Part shown: positions 16,946 through 26,005 of the stretch, piece by piece
Layout: the number at the start of each line of letters is the position of its first letter
Position numbering within the stretch: position 1 is the stretch's first letter
Assembly (NCBI RefSeq): GCF_021654115.1
Contig: NZ_JAIWJF010000001.1
Span: forward strand, 496,001 to 560,000
DNA length: 64,000 bases
Source of the DNA: Furfurilactobacillus milii
Lineage (GTDB): Bacteria > Bacillota > Bacilli > Lactobacillales > Lactobacillaceae
Reading direction: 5' to 3'
Position numbers and translations under genes: made by a program
The notes under the pieces: model-generated
Databases searched by the model: none
The model's input: the letters and a program-made list of their open reading frames with translations, nothing else
Told to the model about the DNA's origin: nothing

Positions 16946-17860
16946 TTATGCGCTGGGAGCGCGGTCAACAGCTTCGTGTAGTTGTTGCCAAACGTCTGAC
17001 GGCATAAAGCGTTGCAGGTAGTTGGTTTCGTGTGCCAGCAATTCTGGTGTGCCAATCTGTTTAACGATGATTAATGCCGCTTGTAGACGATTCAATCCAG
17101 CATCTTGTTTACCAGTTAAGTACATAATCATGCCGACAAGAATTTGATATTTAACGGTCTCATAGAATTGCCGAGGATGGATTAATAGGCGTTTGAAGAG
17201 TACCAAAAAGTGCTGAGCAGCGTCTAAGCGATTGTGTTCAGCACAGGCACAAGTCAAGTTGTTCAAGATGCGGAATTGGGCAGACACATTATCCGTTTGT
17301 AAATTCACGTAGGCCAGCCCGCGTTTATACATCAGATCGGCTAAGGTGATCGCCTGATCGACTGGCAGGCATATCAGCGAGTTGCCAAATAAGTAAAGCT
17401 CGTAGAATCCCCAGTGTTCAGCGCTTGATAGGTAGTTAATGATGAGTTCCTGTGAGGATGATGCTAATGTTGTCTGGGTTAATGATGCAATACAGGCATC
17501 TAACATTGCGTCATTTAAATCGAGAAAGAGTGGCAACAGCTGTTCGTGGTCTTTTCTAAATGTGCTTTTTAACTGACGTAAAGCGCCAATATTATCTGCC
17601 AGATATAAACGGCTCACGTCATGCAAATACTGCTCGTTTGTCGAGTGATCTGACTGTGCGGACTGGTCAAAATAGACGAACTCCGCGATGTCGACATTAA
17701 TCCGCTCAAGCAGGCGGGTTAATGTTGCAAACGAAATATCAGTTAGACCACGCTCGTACTTGGATAAGAATGAGGCAGTAACGATGCCATCACTGACTTC
17801 TGTCAGCGATAAATGTTTGCCACGACGCAATTGCCGGAATGTTGCACCCATTGAAGACAT
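16946..17860 (-). CDS. Rgg/GadR/MutR-family transcriptional regulator
   Basis: This protein of about 304 residues has an N-terminal helix-turn-helix (about 4-60), GATFRQLRRGKHLSLTEVS and SFLSKYERGLTDIS. A helical repeat domain follows, as in Rgg peptide-binding regulators. The ATG at 17860 is chosen as giving the usual short lead to the helix-turn-helix; an upstream extension to 17899 lacks support. It is divergent from an MFS exporter gene with a palindrome between them, suggesting local control. No small peptide pheromone gene is evident next to it. Confidence 0.88.
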   Translation of the reverse strand: MSSMGATFRQLRRGKHLSLTEVSDGIVTASFLSKYERGLTDISFATLTRLLERINVDIAEFVYFDQSAQSDHSTNEQYLHDVSRLYLADNIGALRQLKSTFRKDHEQLLPLFLDLNDAMLDACIASLTQTTLASSSQELIINYLSSAEHWGFYELYLFGNSLICLPVDQAITLADLMYKRGLAYVNLQTDNVSAQFRILNNLTCACAEHNRLDAAQHFLVLFKRLLIHPRQFYETVKYQILVGMIMYLTGKQDAGLNRLQAALIIVKQIGTPELLAHETNYLQRFMPSDVWQQLHEAVDRAPSA

Positions 17861-17954
17861 AAAAGACTTCTTTCTATTTGTATAATATGACAATTTCAAT
17901 ACACTATTCAGAGTCTAATGCTAATGTGAACAACGAACAATAGCTATTTATTAA

Positions 17955-17968
17955 ACGCGTCGACGCGT
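17955..17968. promoter_or_regulatory. Perfect 14-bp palindrome between the Rgg regulator and the MFS gene
   Basis: ACGCGTCGACGCGT is a perfect palindrome, unusually GC-rich for an AT-rich divergent promoter region. It lies 24 bp before the MFS start. It is a plausible operator for Rgg or another dimeric regulator. Confidence 0.5.
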
Positions 17969-17992
17969 GATTAATCGATATGAGGTGTTGTC

Positions 17993-19192
17993 ATGATTAA
18001 ATCACGCTTTAATTTCCAATTTTTGTGGCTGTCTTTCACAGTTTCGACACTGGGCGACTGGCTACTAAAAATCGCTTTGCCAATTGCCATTTATCAACTG
18101 ACAGGTTCAGGTGCGCAAATGGCCTTTATCTACGGGATTCAATTTTTACCATGGCTGTTTATTTCAGTCTTTAGCGGCATTATGGCTGACCGTTTTGAAG
18201 AACGCCAGATTTTGTTCTGGGGTAATTTAGGTGCCGCCTTGGCTACCAGCTGTCTAGCCATCTTAGTGCATAGTCACACAACTGGATTCTGGTTCTATCT
18301 ATTGATTTTCGTGCAGGCTAGTTTCGCGCCGTTAATGCATCCAGCTTTTCAAAGTATCATTGCACGGATCGTTGATCCATCGAGATTGTATAAGGCGAAT
18401 GCTTCTTTACAGGTTGTGGATAACACATTGAGCCTAATTGGTCCGATGGTCGGTGGTTTGTTGACTGCGCTGATTGCACCACAGTTAGCGGTTTCCATTG
18501 ATGCGGCAAGCTTTTTACTGGCGGCCATTTTGAGTTTTGCTGTCCACCCCAGCGCAAAACGTCAAACTGCATTAATTTCAGAATCGACAGTAAGCGCCAT
18601 AAAGGCCGGCTTCGTTGCTTCATATCAAAATAAAATTGTTTGGTATGGGGCTCTGTTATTCTTTTGGACAAACTTGGGTACCAACATGTTTGCCGCTAAC
18701 TTTATTTATTTTATGCGCCATTCGCTGCACACATCTGTTTCGATTGCTGGTATCACGATGGGATTAGCAGGCATTGGGGCAATTATCGGCTCTCTTGCGA
18801 CGCCATGGTTAAGTCGTCATTTTTCGGCAGGTACTTTAATGGTTGGCACAACATTATTAGCTGGTGTCAGTTTGGTTGGTGTTGGTCTGAGCCACCACTT
18901 CCTTTCAGTAGCAGCCTTTTATGCGCTGGTTAATTTCTGTGGCAATGTGAATGCGGTGGTGTTCTTTTCATTACGGCAAACGGTTATTCCACAAGCAATC
19001 CTTGGCCGTGTCGTCAGTGTGACGCGAATGATCTCGTACGCGTCGATTCCCATTGGTAGTTTTCTGGGAGCAGGGCTAGTGGCGGCGCATTGGCCGTTAG
19101 CAGTCATCATTGTAATAGCGGGGATGATTCGTTTTTGCGCCGGTGTCTTTGGCTGGTTTACGCCCTTAAATCGTTCTTCGACCGTCAATTAA
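17993..19192 (+). CDS. MFS transporter (DHA3/macrolide-efflux-like)
   Basis: This 399-residue protein has about twelve hydrophobic segments. The loop between segments 2 and 3 is SGIMADRFEERQILFWGN, the MFS signature (G-x-x-x-D-R). The N-terminus FQFLWLSFTVSTLGDWLLKIALP fits the MefA-like drug-efflux group. AGGTG precedes the ATG. It is divergent from an Rgg regulator and closed by a terminator. It probably exports a drug or peptide-like compound. Specificity cannot be read from the sequence. Confidence 0.88.
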   Translation: MIKSRFNFQFLWLSFTVSTLGDWLLKIALPIAIYQLTGSGAQMAFIYGIQFLPWLFISVFSGIMADRFEERQILFWGNLGAALATSCLAILVHSHTTGFWFYLLIFVQASFAPLMHPAFQSIIARIVDPSRLYKANASLQVVDNTLSLIGPMVGGLLTALIAPQLAVSIDAASFLLAAILSFAVHPSAKRQTALISESTVSAIKAGFVASYQNKIVWYGALLFFWTNLGTNMFAANFIYFMRHSLHTSVSIAGITMGLAGIGAIIGSLATPWLSRHFSAGTLMVGTTLLAGVSLVGVGLSHHFLSVAAFYALVNFCGNVNAVVFFSLRQTVIPQAILGRVVSVTRMISYASIPIGSFLGAGLVAAHWPLAVIIVIAGMIRFCAGVFGWFTPLNRSSTVN

Positions 19193-19202
19193 TTTGGTCA
19201 CA

Positions 19203-19246
19203 AAAAGTCCGCAATAACCGATTCTAATCAGTCATTGCGGACTTTT
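19203..19246. terminator. Bidirectional terminator between the MFS and P-type ATPase genes
   Basis: The stem AAAAGTCCGCAAT with ATTGCGGACTTTT encloses an 18-base loop, and the convergent position fits use from both sides. Confidence 0.85.
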
Positions 19247-19257
19247 GAAACGAACTT

Positions 19258-22038
19258 TTATTGCTTGGCGTGATGTTGTCGAACCAAGTACTTCCGTAAT
19301 TCCTCCAGTAGGAACAACGGAATTGGAATGACAATCAGAAAAATCCATTCGCTAACACCCAGTGGCGCCGTGTTGAATAACCCCTGTAAGAATGGGATAT
19401 AGATCAAGCAGGCTAGGAGCAATACTTCAAACGCAATTCCCCACCAGATGCGGTGGTTGCTGAAAATACCGATGCTGAAGACTGAAGATATCTGTGTCCG
19501 ACAGTTGATGGCCGCGGCAATCTGACAAAAGACAATTGCGGCCAGCGTCATGGTGGTGGCTTCGCGGTAAACAGCACCATTGCTTGCCAGTGCGATGCCA
19601 GGCCAGCCGTTCATCTTGTTAACGAAGAAGTAGGCGACCGTTGAAATCACAGAGGCGACTAGACCATATAAGCCAAACGCTTTCCAGATGATGGACTTGT
19701 TCAACAAGTGGGCTGTCCGCGGACGCGGTGGCTGATCCATAATTCCTGGTTCACTTTGTTCAGCACCAAGGCCCAAGGCAGGTAACATATCCGTTCCTAA
19801 ATCAACGGTCAAAATCTGCATAACGGTTAATGGCAGTGGCACCAGCCCACGGGTGAACAGGAAGATAACTGATGGCGCTGCTTCTGGCACGTTACTGTTT
19901 AAGATGTACAACAGGAACTTTTGCAAATTACTGTAAACGGTTCGGCCTTCTTCAATAGCGGCCACGATGGAAGCAAAGTTATCGTCAGTCAGGATCATGT
20001 CTGCTGCGTCTTTAGCAACATCGGTCCCAGTGACACCCATGGCAATCCCGATATCAGCCTTCTTTAAGGCTGGTGCGTCATTGACACCGTCACCAGTGGA
20101 CGCGACGATATCGCCGTTTGCTTGGCACATCGAGACGATGCGGAATTTATGTTCAGGCGCAACGCGGGCGAAGATAACTTCGCCTTTGACCGCTTCACGA
20201 AGCTGATCGTCACTCATTTGGTTGAGTTCATCACCGGTGATGACGCGCGCTTTGTCAGAAGTGAGACCAATTTTGACGGCGACACTCTTGGCAGTTAACG
20301 CACTGTCGCCAGTGACCATAATGATCCGGATGTTGGCACGATGACACTTTTTGACTGCATCGTAAATTTCGGGACGTGGCGGGTCGGCCATAATGGTCAG
20401 CCCAACGAAGATCATGTTCCGTTCAGCTGCGTCGATACTGATTGCTTTGTTGTCTTGAGGGAGTGTTGAACTATCCGCGCCGACTTCTCGATAGGCAAAC
20501 GCCAATGCGCGTAACCCTTGAGCAGCGTACGTTTCATTGGCGTGGTTAATCTCGTTGCGGTCGGCATCAGTCATGGCACGCACATTACCGCCATCTAGAA
20601 TCTGATCACTGATGCTTAGCATGCCATCGAGAGCACCCTTTGTGTAAATGACGCGGCCACCATCAGCAGTGGGGTGAATCGTCGTCATCCGTTTGCGATC
20701 AGAGTCAAACGGCAATTCAGCCAGACGTGGCATTTTTTTAGCAACCGTTGTCTTATCTAGGCCAGCCTTAGCCGTTAAGATATCGAGGGCTGCCTCAGTC
20801 GGTGTGCCCAGAATTTTCGGTGTATCTTGACTGGTCGCTGGCGCCTGAACCTGAGTATCGTTATTAAGTAGCGCAATTTGTAGCAGTCGTGAAAGGTCTG
20901 CATCCTGTGTAGTATCGAAGTCTTTGCTACCAAACTGAATGTGGCCGTTGTTGACATATCCGGTGCCCGTAACAGCATAAGTGCGGGTCGGCAGCCACAC
21001 ATTGTTGATGGTCATTTGGTTTTGCGTCAACGTCCCGGTTTTATCAGAACAGATGACGGTCGTTTCGCCTAGTGTTTCCACACTGTTGAGTTGTTTTAAA
21101 AGGGCATGTTTTTTGGCCATCCGTTGCGTGCCTTGAGCTAATGATAGTGTGACAGTTGGCAACAAGCCTTCGGGGATGAACGCAACGATCATGCCGAGCG
21201 CAAAGATAAACGATTTAGCGACCGGATAGTGGACGAAGAAGATTGCCAGAACAAAGAAGACAACTCCGATTAGAATCGCGATAAGTGATAGTTGCCGAGT
21301 TAGGCGGTTAAGCTCTTGCTGCAATGGTGACGCAGTTTGCTTTTCATTCTGAGTTAGACTAGCAATCTTACCGAATTCCGTTTGCATCCCAGTGCTGAGT
21401 GCAATCGCGGTTGCCGTGCCACTGGTAACCACGGTGCCAGCATAGACGATGTTCTTTTCGGCAAACTGACCGTCGCCATGATTATAGGTTGAACGTTTGG
21501 AAGTCGGAACGGACTCACCGGTGAGGGCAGATTCGTCAACTTGCATCGAGGAGACTTCAGCAAGGCGGGCATCTGCTGGAATCGCGTTACCAGCCTGAAT
21601 GGCGAAGACATCACCAGGTACCAGATCATCCGCATTGATTTGCATGTCCTTGCCATCGCGTGTGACTTGGACAAACGTTGGTAACATCTTGCGCAAGGAA
21701 TCCGTTGCCTTTTGTGCGGCATGTTCCTGCCAAAAGGAGAAACACCCGTTGATCAAGTTGACAGCCCAGATGGCAATGCCGAGTTCCACCATCCCAGCGA
21801 ACATGGCGATGAAACCACTGACCCACAGCAAAATGGCCATCATCGACGTAAAGTTCTTGAGAAAGCTCAGTAACTGCGACTGACGTTTGCCATGCTGAAT
21901 GGTGTTGGTCCCGTATTGTGTGAGCCGTTTTGCCGCCTCATCATGACTGAGTCCTTCTGCTGAAGTGCCAAGTTGTTCTTGTAATTGTTTGATATCCATC
22001 TTAGCAAAATCATCATTTGTTAATGTTTTCGTTGCCAT
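19258..22038 (-). CDS. Type II cation-transporting P-type ATPase
   Basis: This 926-residue pump has the standard layout. It shows an N-terminal cytoplasmic segment, TGES (about 173-176) in the actuator domain, the membrane ion-site motif [10 protein letters not shown] (about 288-297), and phosphorylation motif CSDKTGTLT with Asp332. The KGA nucleotide element (YTKGALDG), [10 protein letters not shown] and [10 protein letters not shown] hinge follow, then six C-terminal membrane segments with [10 protein letters not shown]. The PEGLL motif resembles Na+/K+-type and related type II pumps rather than heavy-metal pumps. The transported ion (Ca2+, Na+ or other) cannot be fixed. It appears to be transcribed alone. 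Confidence 0.93.
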   Translation of the reverse strand: MATKTLTNDDFAKMDIKQLQEQLGTSAEGLSHDEAAKRLTQYGTNTIQHGKRQSQLLSFLKNFTSMMAILLWVSGFIAMFAGMVELGIAIWAVNLINGCFSFWQEHAAQKATDSLRKMLPTFVQVTRDGKDMQINADDLVPGDVFAIQAGNAIPADARLAEVSSMQVDESALTGESVPTSKRSTYNHGDGQFAEKNIVYAGTVVTSGTATAIALSTGMQTEFGKIASLTQNEKQTASPLQQELNRLTRQLSLIAILIGVVFFVLAIFFVHYPVAKSFIFALGMIVAFIPEGLLPTVTLSLAQGTQRMAKKHALLKQLNSVETLGETTVICSDKTGTLTQNQMTINNVWLPTRTYAVTGTGYVNNGHIQFGSKDFDTTQDADLSRLLQIALLNNDTQVQAPATSQDTPKILGTPTEAALDILTAKAGLDKTTVAKKMPRLAELPFDSDRKRMTTIHPTADGGRVIYTKGALDGMLSISDQILDGGNVRAMTDADRNEINHANETYAAQGLRALAFAYREVGADSSTLPQDNKAISIDAAERNMIFVGLTIMADPPRPEIYDAVKKCHRANIRIIMVTGDSALTAKSVAVKIGLTSDKARVITGDELNQMSDDQLREAVKGEVIFARVAPEHKFRIVSMCQANGDIVASTGDGVNDAPALKKADIGIAMGVTGTDVAKDAADMILTDDNFASIVAAIEEGRTVYSNLQKFLLYILNSNVPEAAPSVIFLFTRGLVPLPLTVMQILTVDLGTDMLPALGLGAEQSEPGIMDQPPRPRTAHLLNKSIIWKAFGLYGLVASVISTVAYFFVNKMNGWPGIALASNGAVYREATTMTLAAIVFCQIAAAINCRTQISSVFSIGIFSNHRIWWGIAFEVLLLACLIYIPFLQGLFNTAPLGVSEWIFLIVIPIPLFLLEELRKYLVRQHHAKQ

Positions 22039-22211
22039 AGTCCTCGCCTACTTACATTCCTAAATTTAGATGCTAGGGCCAGTATAGGCCTTTTATAATT
22101 TTCGTTAAATTAGAGTACATCGAAGTCAAAAACAGTCGAGTGAGTGATTGCTCACCTAATGAATTGACTACAGCATACGCCTCTCATTAACAAAGTCAAA
22201 TTTAGATGGAT

Positions 22212-22640
22212 TTATTCACGATGCCACGCCATCCCAATGCTTTCGGGAGCTGTTGGTTGAAAACCGAACTATGCGTACAGGTGGTCAGCAGGCACATCAG
22301 CGATCAAACTAACGTCTGCGTCCGCGGGAGCATGTTCAGATAAATAGTTGGTTACAGCGCGCATTAATTGTTTGCCGAGGCCGTGACCTTGCTCACTTGG
22401 TGTGACGGCAACATCGACGACTTCGAAGACGATACTGCCATCGCCAACAACGCGTGCCATCGCCACTAATTGGCCTTGTTTTCGAATTGAAACGCCCATT
22501 AAACTGTTTGGCAAACCGCGAGTAGCTGTGGCAAGGCTACGTGGGCTTAGACCTGCCGCTTTGCGCAATGCACAAAACTCTTCGGGTGTCGGCAAGGTGA
22601 GTGTTAATTGATAATTTGTTTCATTGGACATACTAGTCAT
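22212..22640 (-). pseudogene. GNAT acetyltransferase interrupted by an in-frame amber codon
   Basis: The frame encodes a GNAT acetyltransferase with VAVTPSEQGHGLGKQLM as acetyl-CoA loop (Q-x-x-G-x-G) and ADVPADHLYA near the end. It stops there at TAG (22269-22271). The same frame then continues FGFQPTAPESIGMAWHRE and ends at TAA (22212). That continuation is exactly the usual GNAT ending (YxxFGF-xPTAPES-GM). One substitution, probably of a Lys or Gln codon, has therefore removed the last 19 residues. It is last in a same-strand cluster with Sir2, HIT and TetR genes. The 123-residue truncated product lacks the final strand and is probably inactive unless the amber codon is read through. Confidence 0.8.
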
Positions 22641-22655
22641 CTCAATTCTTTTCTA

Positions 22656-23411
22656 TTATTTCGTCACGGTTGTGATAGGTAGGTTTAGCTTACCCGCTAG
22701 TGCAGCAAACGTTTTATCGGCTGTTGCACGAATTACTAAAGTGGCCCGATCATCGAATTCCGTTTGGGCGGGGTTGATGTCAGCTAGGGTTGAGCGATCC
22801 TCAACATGATCGTAGTATCCGTTAGCGCCGGTGACGAGGACTAAGTCAGCGGTATTTGTCCATAAATCAGCACGTTCACGCTCTGCAGGCACTGTCGCAA
22901 TGTTGCGGAATATGGGATCTGGTGAAATAATGCCACCACAGTTTGGACAATGCGGTACTGGATCACGTAAAATTTCGAGGGGATAGATGCGACCACACTG
23001 CACACAGTGGTTAATGTTCAAACTACTCCAAATATTGGCTGTGTTACGACTGCCAGCACGCTCATGAAGATAATCGACATTAGTCGTAATCACACCGTCT
23101 AACAGTTGATGGTGTTCAAGCTGAGCTAAAACTTTATGAGCAGCGGTCGGGCCGACATTAAAAATCGGATCAATAAACAACTGATGAAATTGACGATAAA
23201 AATCATCGGGGTGTGCTTCAAGGTAACTTTCAGATGAAAGTGAACCTGTCGTACCGCCACTCAATTGTTCCAAGTCGGGGATGCCACTGGCCACGGAGAT
23301 GCCGGCACCTGTTAACGCGATGGTGTGATGTGATTTTGAAATGAGCTGAGCCAACTGATTAATTTGTTCGTCAAAGTTTGCTGATTGATGGTGAGTTAAA
23401 GGATTAAACAT
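22656..23411 (-). CDS. Sir2-family NAD-dependent deacylase
   Basis: This protein of about 251 residues shows the NAD-binding TGAGISVASGIPDLEQ (about 34-49), ITTNVDYLHERAGS in place of the common TQN-x-DGLH motif, two zinc Cys pairs in CVQCGR and CPNCGG, and a late VTGANGYY in place of the common GTS motif. The ATG at 23411 is used because GAGGT lies 8 bases upstream; the longer frame from 23432 lacks a site. It follows a HIT gene and precedes a GNAT gene on the same strand. Sirtuin and acetyltransferase side by side suggest a reversible acylation function. The motif changes make this a divergent member. Confidence 0.82.
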   Translation of the reverse strand: MFNPLTHHQSANFDEQINQLAQLISKSHHTIALTGAGISVASGIPDLEQLSGGTTGSLSSESYLEAHPDDFYRQFHQLFIDPIFNVGPTAAHKVLAQLEHHQLLDGVITTNVDYLHERAGSRNTANIWSSLNINHCVQCGRIYPLEILRDPVPHCPNCGGIISPDPIFRNIATVPAERERADLWTNTADLVLVTGANGYYDHVEDRSTLADINPAQTEFDDRATLVIRATADKTFAALAGKLNLPITTVTK

Positions 23412-23479
23412 GACTGAGGACCTCGATAACATTTTTATTAATAAACGGTCAATTATGAAGGATGTAATGAGGGTAACGT

Positions 23480-23803
23480 TTACGCAACGGGCACAAGGTG
23501 AATGTGAGCGTGATCAACTCGTTGACCAGCGATTTGGCCGACATGACTAAAAACTTGATAACCACGGGGATGTAGTTGCACATCGAGTGATTGTTTTGCC
23601 TGTGATAGCAAATCCATCATGGCATGTTGTTCCTCTGGTGTGGCGTCAAACAAGGTTTGGCAATGCCGCCGTGGCACAATTAACATATGACCGGGAGCCA
23701 TTGGATGAATGTCATTAAAAGCGACAGCCAGATCGTTTGATAATAAAATTTCGTTAGCTGGCTTGTCGCAAAATGGACAATTAGTTTGTTTAGATGTAGT
23801 CAT
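23480..23803 (-). CDS. HIT-family nucleotide hydrolase
   Basis: This 107-residue protein shows CPFCDKPANEILLSND at the start, APGHMLIVPRRH in the middle and the histidine triad HAHIHLVP at the C-terminus. The N-terminal Cys pair resembles zinc-binding HIT proteins. The start has a strong GGGAGG site. HIT proteins hydrolyse or transfer nucleotide monophosphates from dinucleotides or adenylated substrates. It sits 16 bp after the TetR gene and 68 bp before the sirtuin gene on the same strand, so it is probably part of that operon. The substrate is unknown. Confidence 0.88.
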   Translation of the reverse strand: MTTSKQTNCPFCDKPANEILLSNDLAVAFNDIHPMAPGHMLIVPRRHCQTLFDATPEEQHAMMDLLSQAKQSLDVQLHPRGYQVFSHVGQIAGQRVDHAHIHLVPVA

Positions 23804-23819
23804 AAAAAGTACGCCTCCC

Positions 23820-24461
23820 TTAAGGCCGCGATTGAAGAAGTTTGTCGATAGTGGGATCTAAGTCACTCACACTCAGTTGTTCTTGGTATTCAGGACGCAC
23901 CACTTGTTGGCATTTAAAGTTTACGTAGTCAATTAGTGCTTGTCGTGCGGTCAATGAATGGGTGACAAGATAATGTTCGTCGAGTAGCGTGGGAATCATT
24001 TCGTGATCCGCCAGCAGCCAGAGCGTTGGGTTGGCCTGATTAAATAAATTCAGTGTCTGACCGTGCGTGTAAAACTGGCGCTGTTGTTGGTCAAATTTTT
24101 CAATCGCAGCATTTAGTGTTGAAGATAATTGGGGATACTCAGTCGTTAACTCTCGGCGAAAGCGGCGCGACAGGCTACTTTCAAACAGTAACTGAGCCTT
24201 AATCAATTCATTAAGGCCGATGAGCATGGCTGTTTGATCATCATTAGCGGTGGGCAGTTGTAAGTCGTCGATGAAGTCGCAATACTCTGTAATCACAGCT
24301 GTCATAACATCATCTTTTGACGAGAAGTAACGGTAAACGGTTGTGCGGCTTGCATGTGCAATCCGGATAATATCGTCCATTCGCAGATCCGAAAATCCGT
24401 TAATGTTCATGTAGCTTATAAGGTGGTGTAACATGTCGGTTCGCTTTGAAGTTTTGGTCAT
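23820..24461 (-). CDS. TetR/AcrR-family transcriptional regulator
   Basis: This protein of about 213 residues has an N-terminal TetR helix-turn-helix (about 8-55), GFSDLRMDDIIRIAHASRTT and VYRYFSSKDDVMTAV. A helical ligand-binding domain follows. The ATG at 24461 is preceded by AAAGGAAG; the longer frame starts at an unsupported TTG. It is divergent from a DUF915-like hydrolase gene, with an inverted repeat between the promoters. It therefore probably represses itself and that gene. It also heads the TetR-HIT-Sir2-GNAT cluster. Confidence 0.9.
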   Translation of the reverse strand: MTKTSKRTDMLHHLISYMNINGFSDLRMDDIIRIAHASRTTVYRYFSSKDDVMTAVITEYCDFIDDLQLPTANDDQTAMLIGLNELIKAQLLFESSLSRRFRRELTTEYPQLSSTLNAAIEKFDQQQRQFYTHGQTLNLFNQANPTLWLLADHEMIPTLLDEHYLVTHSLTARQALIDYVNFKCQQVVRPEYQEQLSVSDLDPTIDKLLQSRP

Positions 24462-24537
24462 GATACGCTTCCTTTCCAATCTCAGCTAAAATCATTCATA
24501 ATTGTGGACGAGTATAACACCATTCTAAAAAAAGTGT

Positions 24538-24566
24538 ACAAAAAAGAATAAAAATGTTCTTTTTGT
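24538..24566. promoter_or_regulatory. Inverted repeat operator candidate for the TetR regulator
   Basis: ACAAAAAAGAA and TTCTTTTTGT form an inverted repeat separated by 8 bases. It lies just upstream of a TTCATT...TATAAT promoter (24567-24572 and 24591-24596) for the rightward gene, and close to TATACT on the other strand. The location suits a repressor controlling both directions. Confidence 0.5.
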
Positions 24567-24626
24567 TTCATTCATTACAAGAAAACAGTTTATAATGATG
24601 CCAATTAGAAAAGTGGCGAATGAATT

Positions 24627-25424
24627 ATGAAGCGACGTACCAAGGTTTTACTGATTGTTAGTCTTTTATTGCTCGGATTTGTGGGGTGGGATGCCGGGCA
24701 CAGTCTCTTATATCAACACCGTTTATCGACACTTCATGCAAGACAGACCCACACGGCGACAGTGTTTATCGGTGGTTATGGTTCAAATGCCAAGGCTTTT
24801 GACCAGATGACGACGCATTGGCAACGGGCAGGAATTGCTAGCCATCGCGAACTGGTTCGCATAAACAATCGCGGCCAATTGAGCTTTTCTGGTGATCAAC
24901 GGCCCTCAACTAATTATCTGATTCAACTGGCGTTTGCGGACAATCGCGATCCAGCTGTTCAAATCAGACTGTTGCCTAAAATTATGCATGAATTGCGAAC
25001 TCGGCAGCACATTACCAAGGTTAATTTTGTAACGCATTCGATGGGTGGTGGCGTTGCATATAGTTATCTGGTTACCAATCACGCTGACGCACAACCGCAA
25101 GTCCATCATTGGGTCGCCATCGCTAGTCCATTTGCAACGATCAACAGCAATACTTCCATTGCTCACAGGTATAACCGTTATCTCAAACGAGCGGCCGACC
25201 TGCCACGTGACCTGAAGATCCTAGCTATTGGCGGTAATGTGTGGGGATTAGGCACGGATACGGAAGTGTCAGTTGCTGGGGTAAAGGCATTAAGACCACT
25301 TGCAGCACAATATGTTCAAACGTACCAGCAGCACATTATTAACGGGGATATCTTATCTGTTCAGCACTCAGCGTTACGGTCCAATCCGGAAGTCGTATGG
25401 CAAACGGCACAATTTCTGTTTTAA
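24627..25424 (+). CDS. DUF915-like alpha/beta hydrolase, membrane anchored
   Basis: This 265-residue protein has an N-terminal membrane anchor (about residues 5-22) and an extracellular alpha/beta-hydrolase domain. Visible are FIGGYGSNAKAF near the oxyanion strand, the nucleophile elbow NFVTHSMGGGVAYSYL with catalytic Ser, and QHSALRSNP with the likely catalytic His. This matches the DUF915 family common in lactobacilli. It is divergent from a TetR regulator. It may act as a secreted esterase or lipase-like enzyme; the substrate is unknown. Confidence 0.85.
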   Translation: MKRRTKVLLIVSLLLLGFVGWDAGHSLLYQHRLSTLHARQTHTATVFIGGYGSNAKAFDQMTTHWQRAGIASHRELVRINNRGQLSFSGDQRPSTNYLIQLAFADNRDPAVQIRLLPKIMHELRTRQHITKVNFVTHSMGGGVAYSYLVTNHADAQPQVHHWVAIASPFATINSNTSIAHRYNRYLKRAADLPRDLKILAIGGNVWGLGTDTEVSVAGVKALRPLAAQYVQTYQQHIINGDILSVQHSALRSNPEVVWQTAQFLF

Positions 25425-25533
25425 AAGCATCTGTATAAAGTTAACCGGTTATGATTAATAGCGATTAGCTAAACCCAATTAACAATGGAATTTGTTAACG
25501 AGATCGATTTTTCCAATTACTGCATAAAATAAA

Positions 25534-25594
25534 AAATACGTTGACGTTTAATTGCCATCTTTTGATGGTTAACCAAACGTCAACGTATTTTTTT
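25534..25594. terminator. Strong terminator downstream of the DUF915-like gene
   Basis: The arms AATACGTTGACGTTT and AAACGTCAACGTATT are followed by TTTTTT, with a smaller CCATC/GATGG hairpin in the loop. It also closes the small leftward gene at 25601-25722 from the other side, since the left arm is preceded by an A-run. Confidence 0.85.
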
Positions 25595-25600
25595 GCAAAC

Positions 25601-25722
25601 TCACATTGCAAACATGACAACCCACATCATGCGAATTGCTTCGATAAGCATTGTTAGCAACCCTAATCCTAGGAGGCCCCAGCGACATACCACAAGGCGC
25701 GTTGCAATTTAACTTTATCCAT
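25601..25722 (-). pseudogene. Small membrane peptide gene with a one-base frameshift
   Basis: An AGAGGAG ribosome binding site precedes the ATG, which encodes MDKVKLQRALWYVAG and then hits TAG after a run of four G. Adding one G restores the frame LLGLGLLTMLIEAIRMMWVV, ending at TGA (25601-25603) for a total of 40 residues. The peptide would have a charged start and one hydrophobic helix, as many small membrane proteins do. The span is exactly one base short of a multiple of three. Either the gene is broken, the G-run is phase-variable, or a base is missing from the sequence. Function is unknown. Confidence 0.55.
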
Positions 25723-25899
25723 GGCAATCTCCTCTATTCACCTTGAATTCTAGTCGAAACGGTCTGGATGTGCAATTAGTAAATTTATGATAGGTGATTA
25801 TTGGTGACGTGCCAAAGAAAATAGTTTATTTATGAGCGGTTGGCACTTACCATTATTTGTGTGAGTCACAGAAATATCGGCATTGAATTGCCTTAAAAA

Positions 25900-25960
25900 T
25901 AACAAACCGTTCATTATCACTCGTCAGTTAATTGTCGGGTGATTGTGAACGGTTTGTTTT
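25900..25960. terminator. Terminator of the malolactic enzyme gene
   Basis: The long stem begins AACAAACCGTTC and is flanked by A-runs on the left and T-runs on the right. It ends 45 bp from the stop of the leftward malolactic gene, with a bidirectional layout. The 25725-25895 stretch holds nothing recognisable. Confidence 0.8.
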
Positions 25961-26005
25961 CGATAAAGTGGCAACCTTGATTAGTTTAGAACCACAAACT
26001 GGAAC

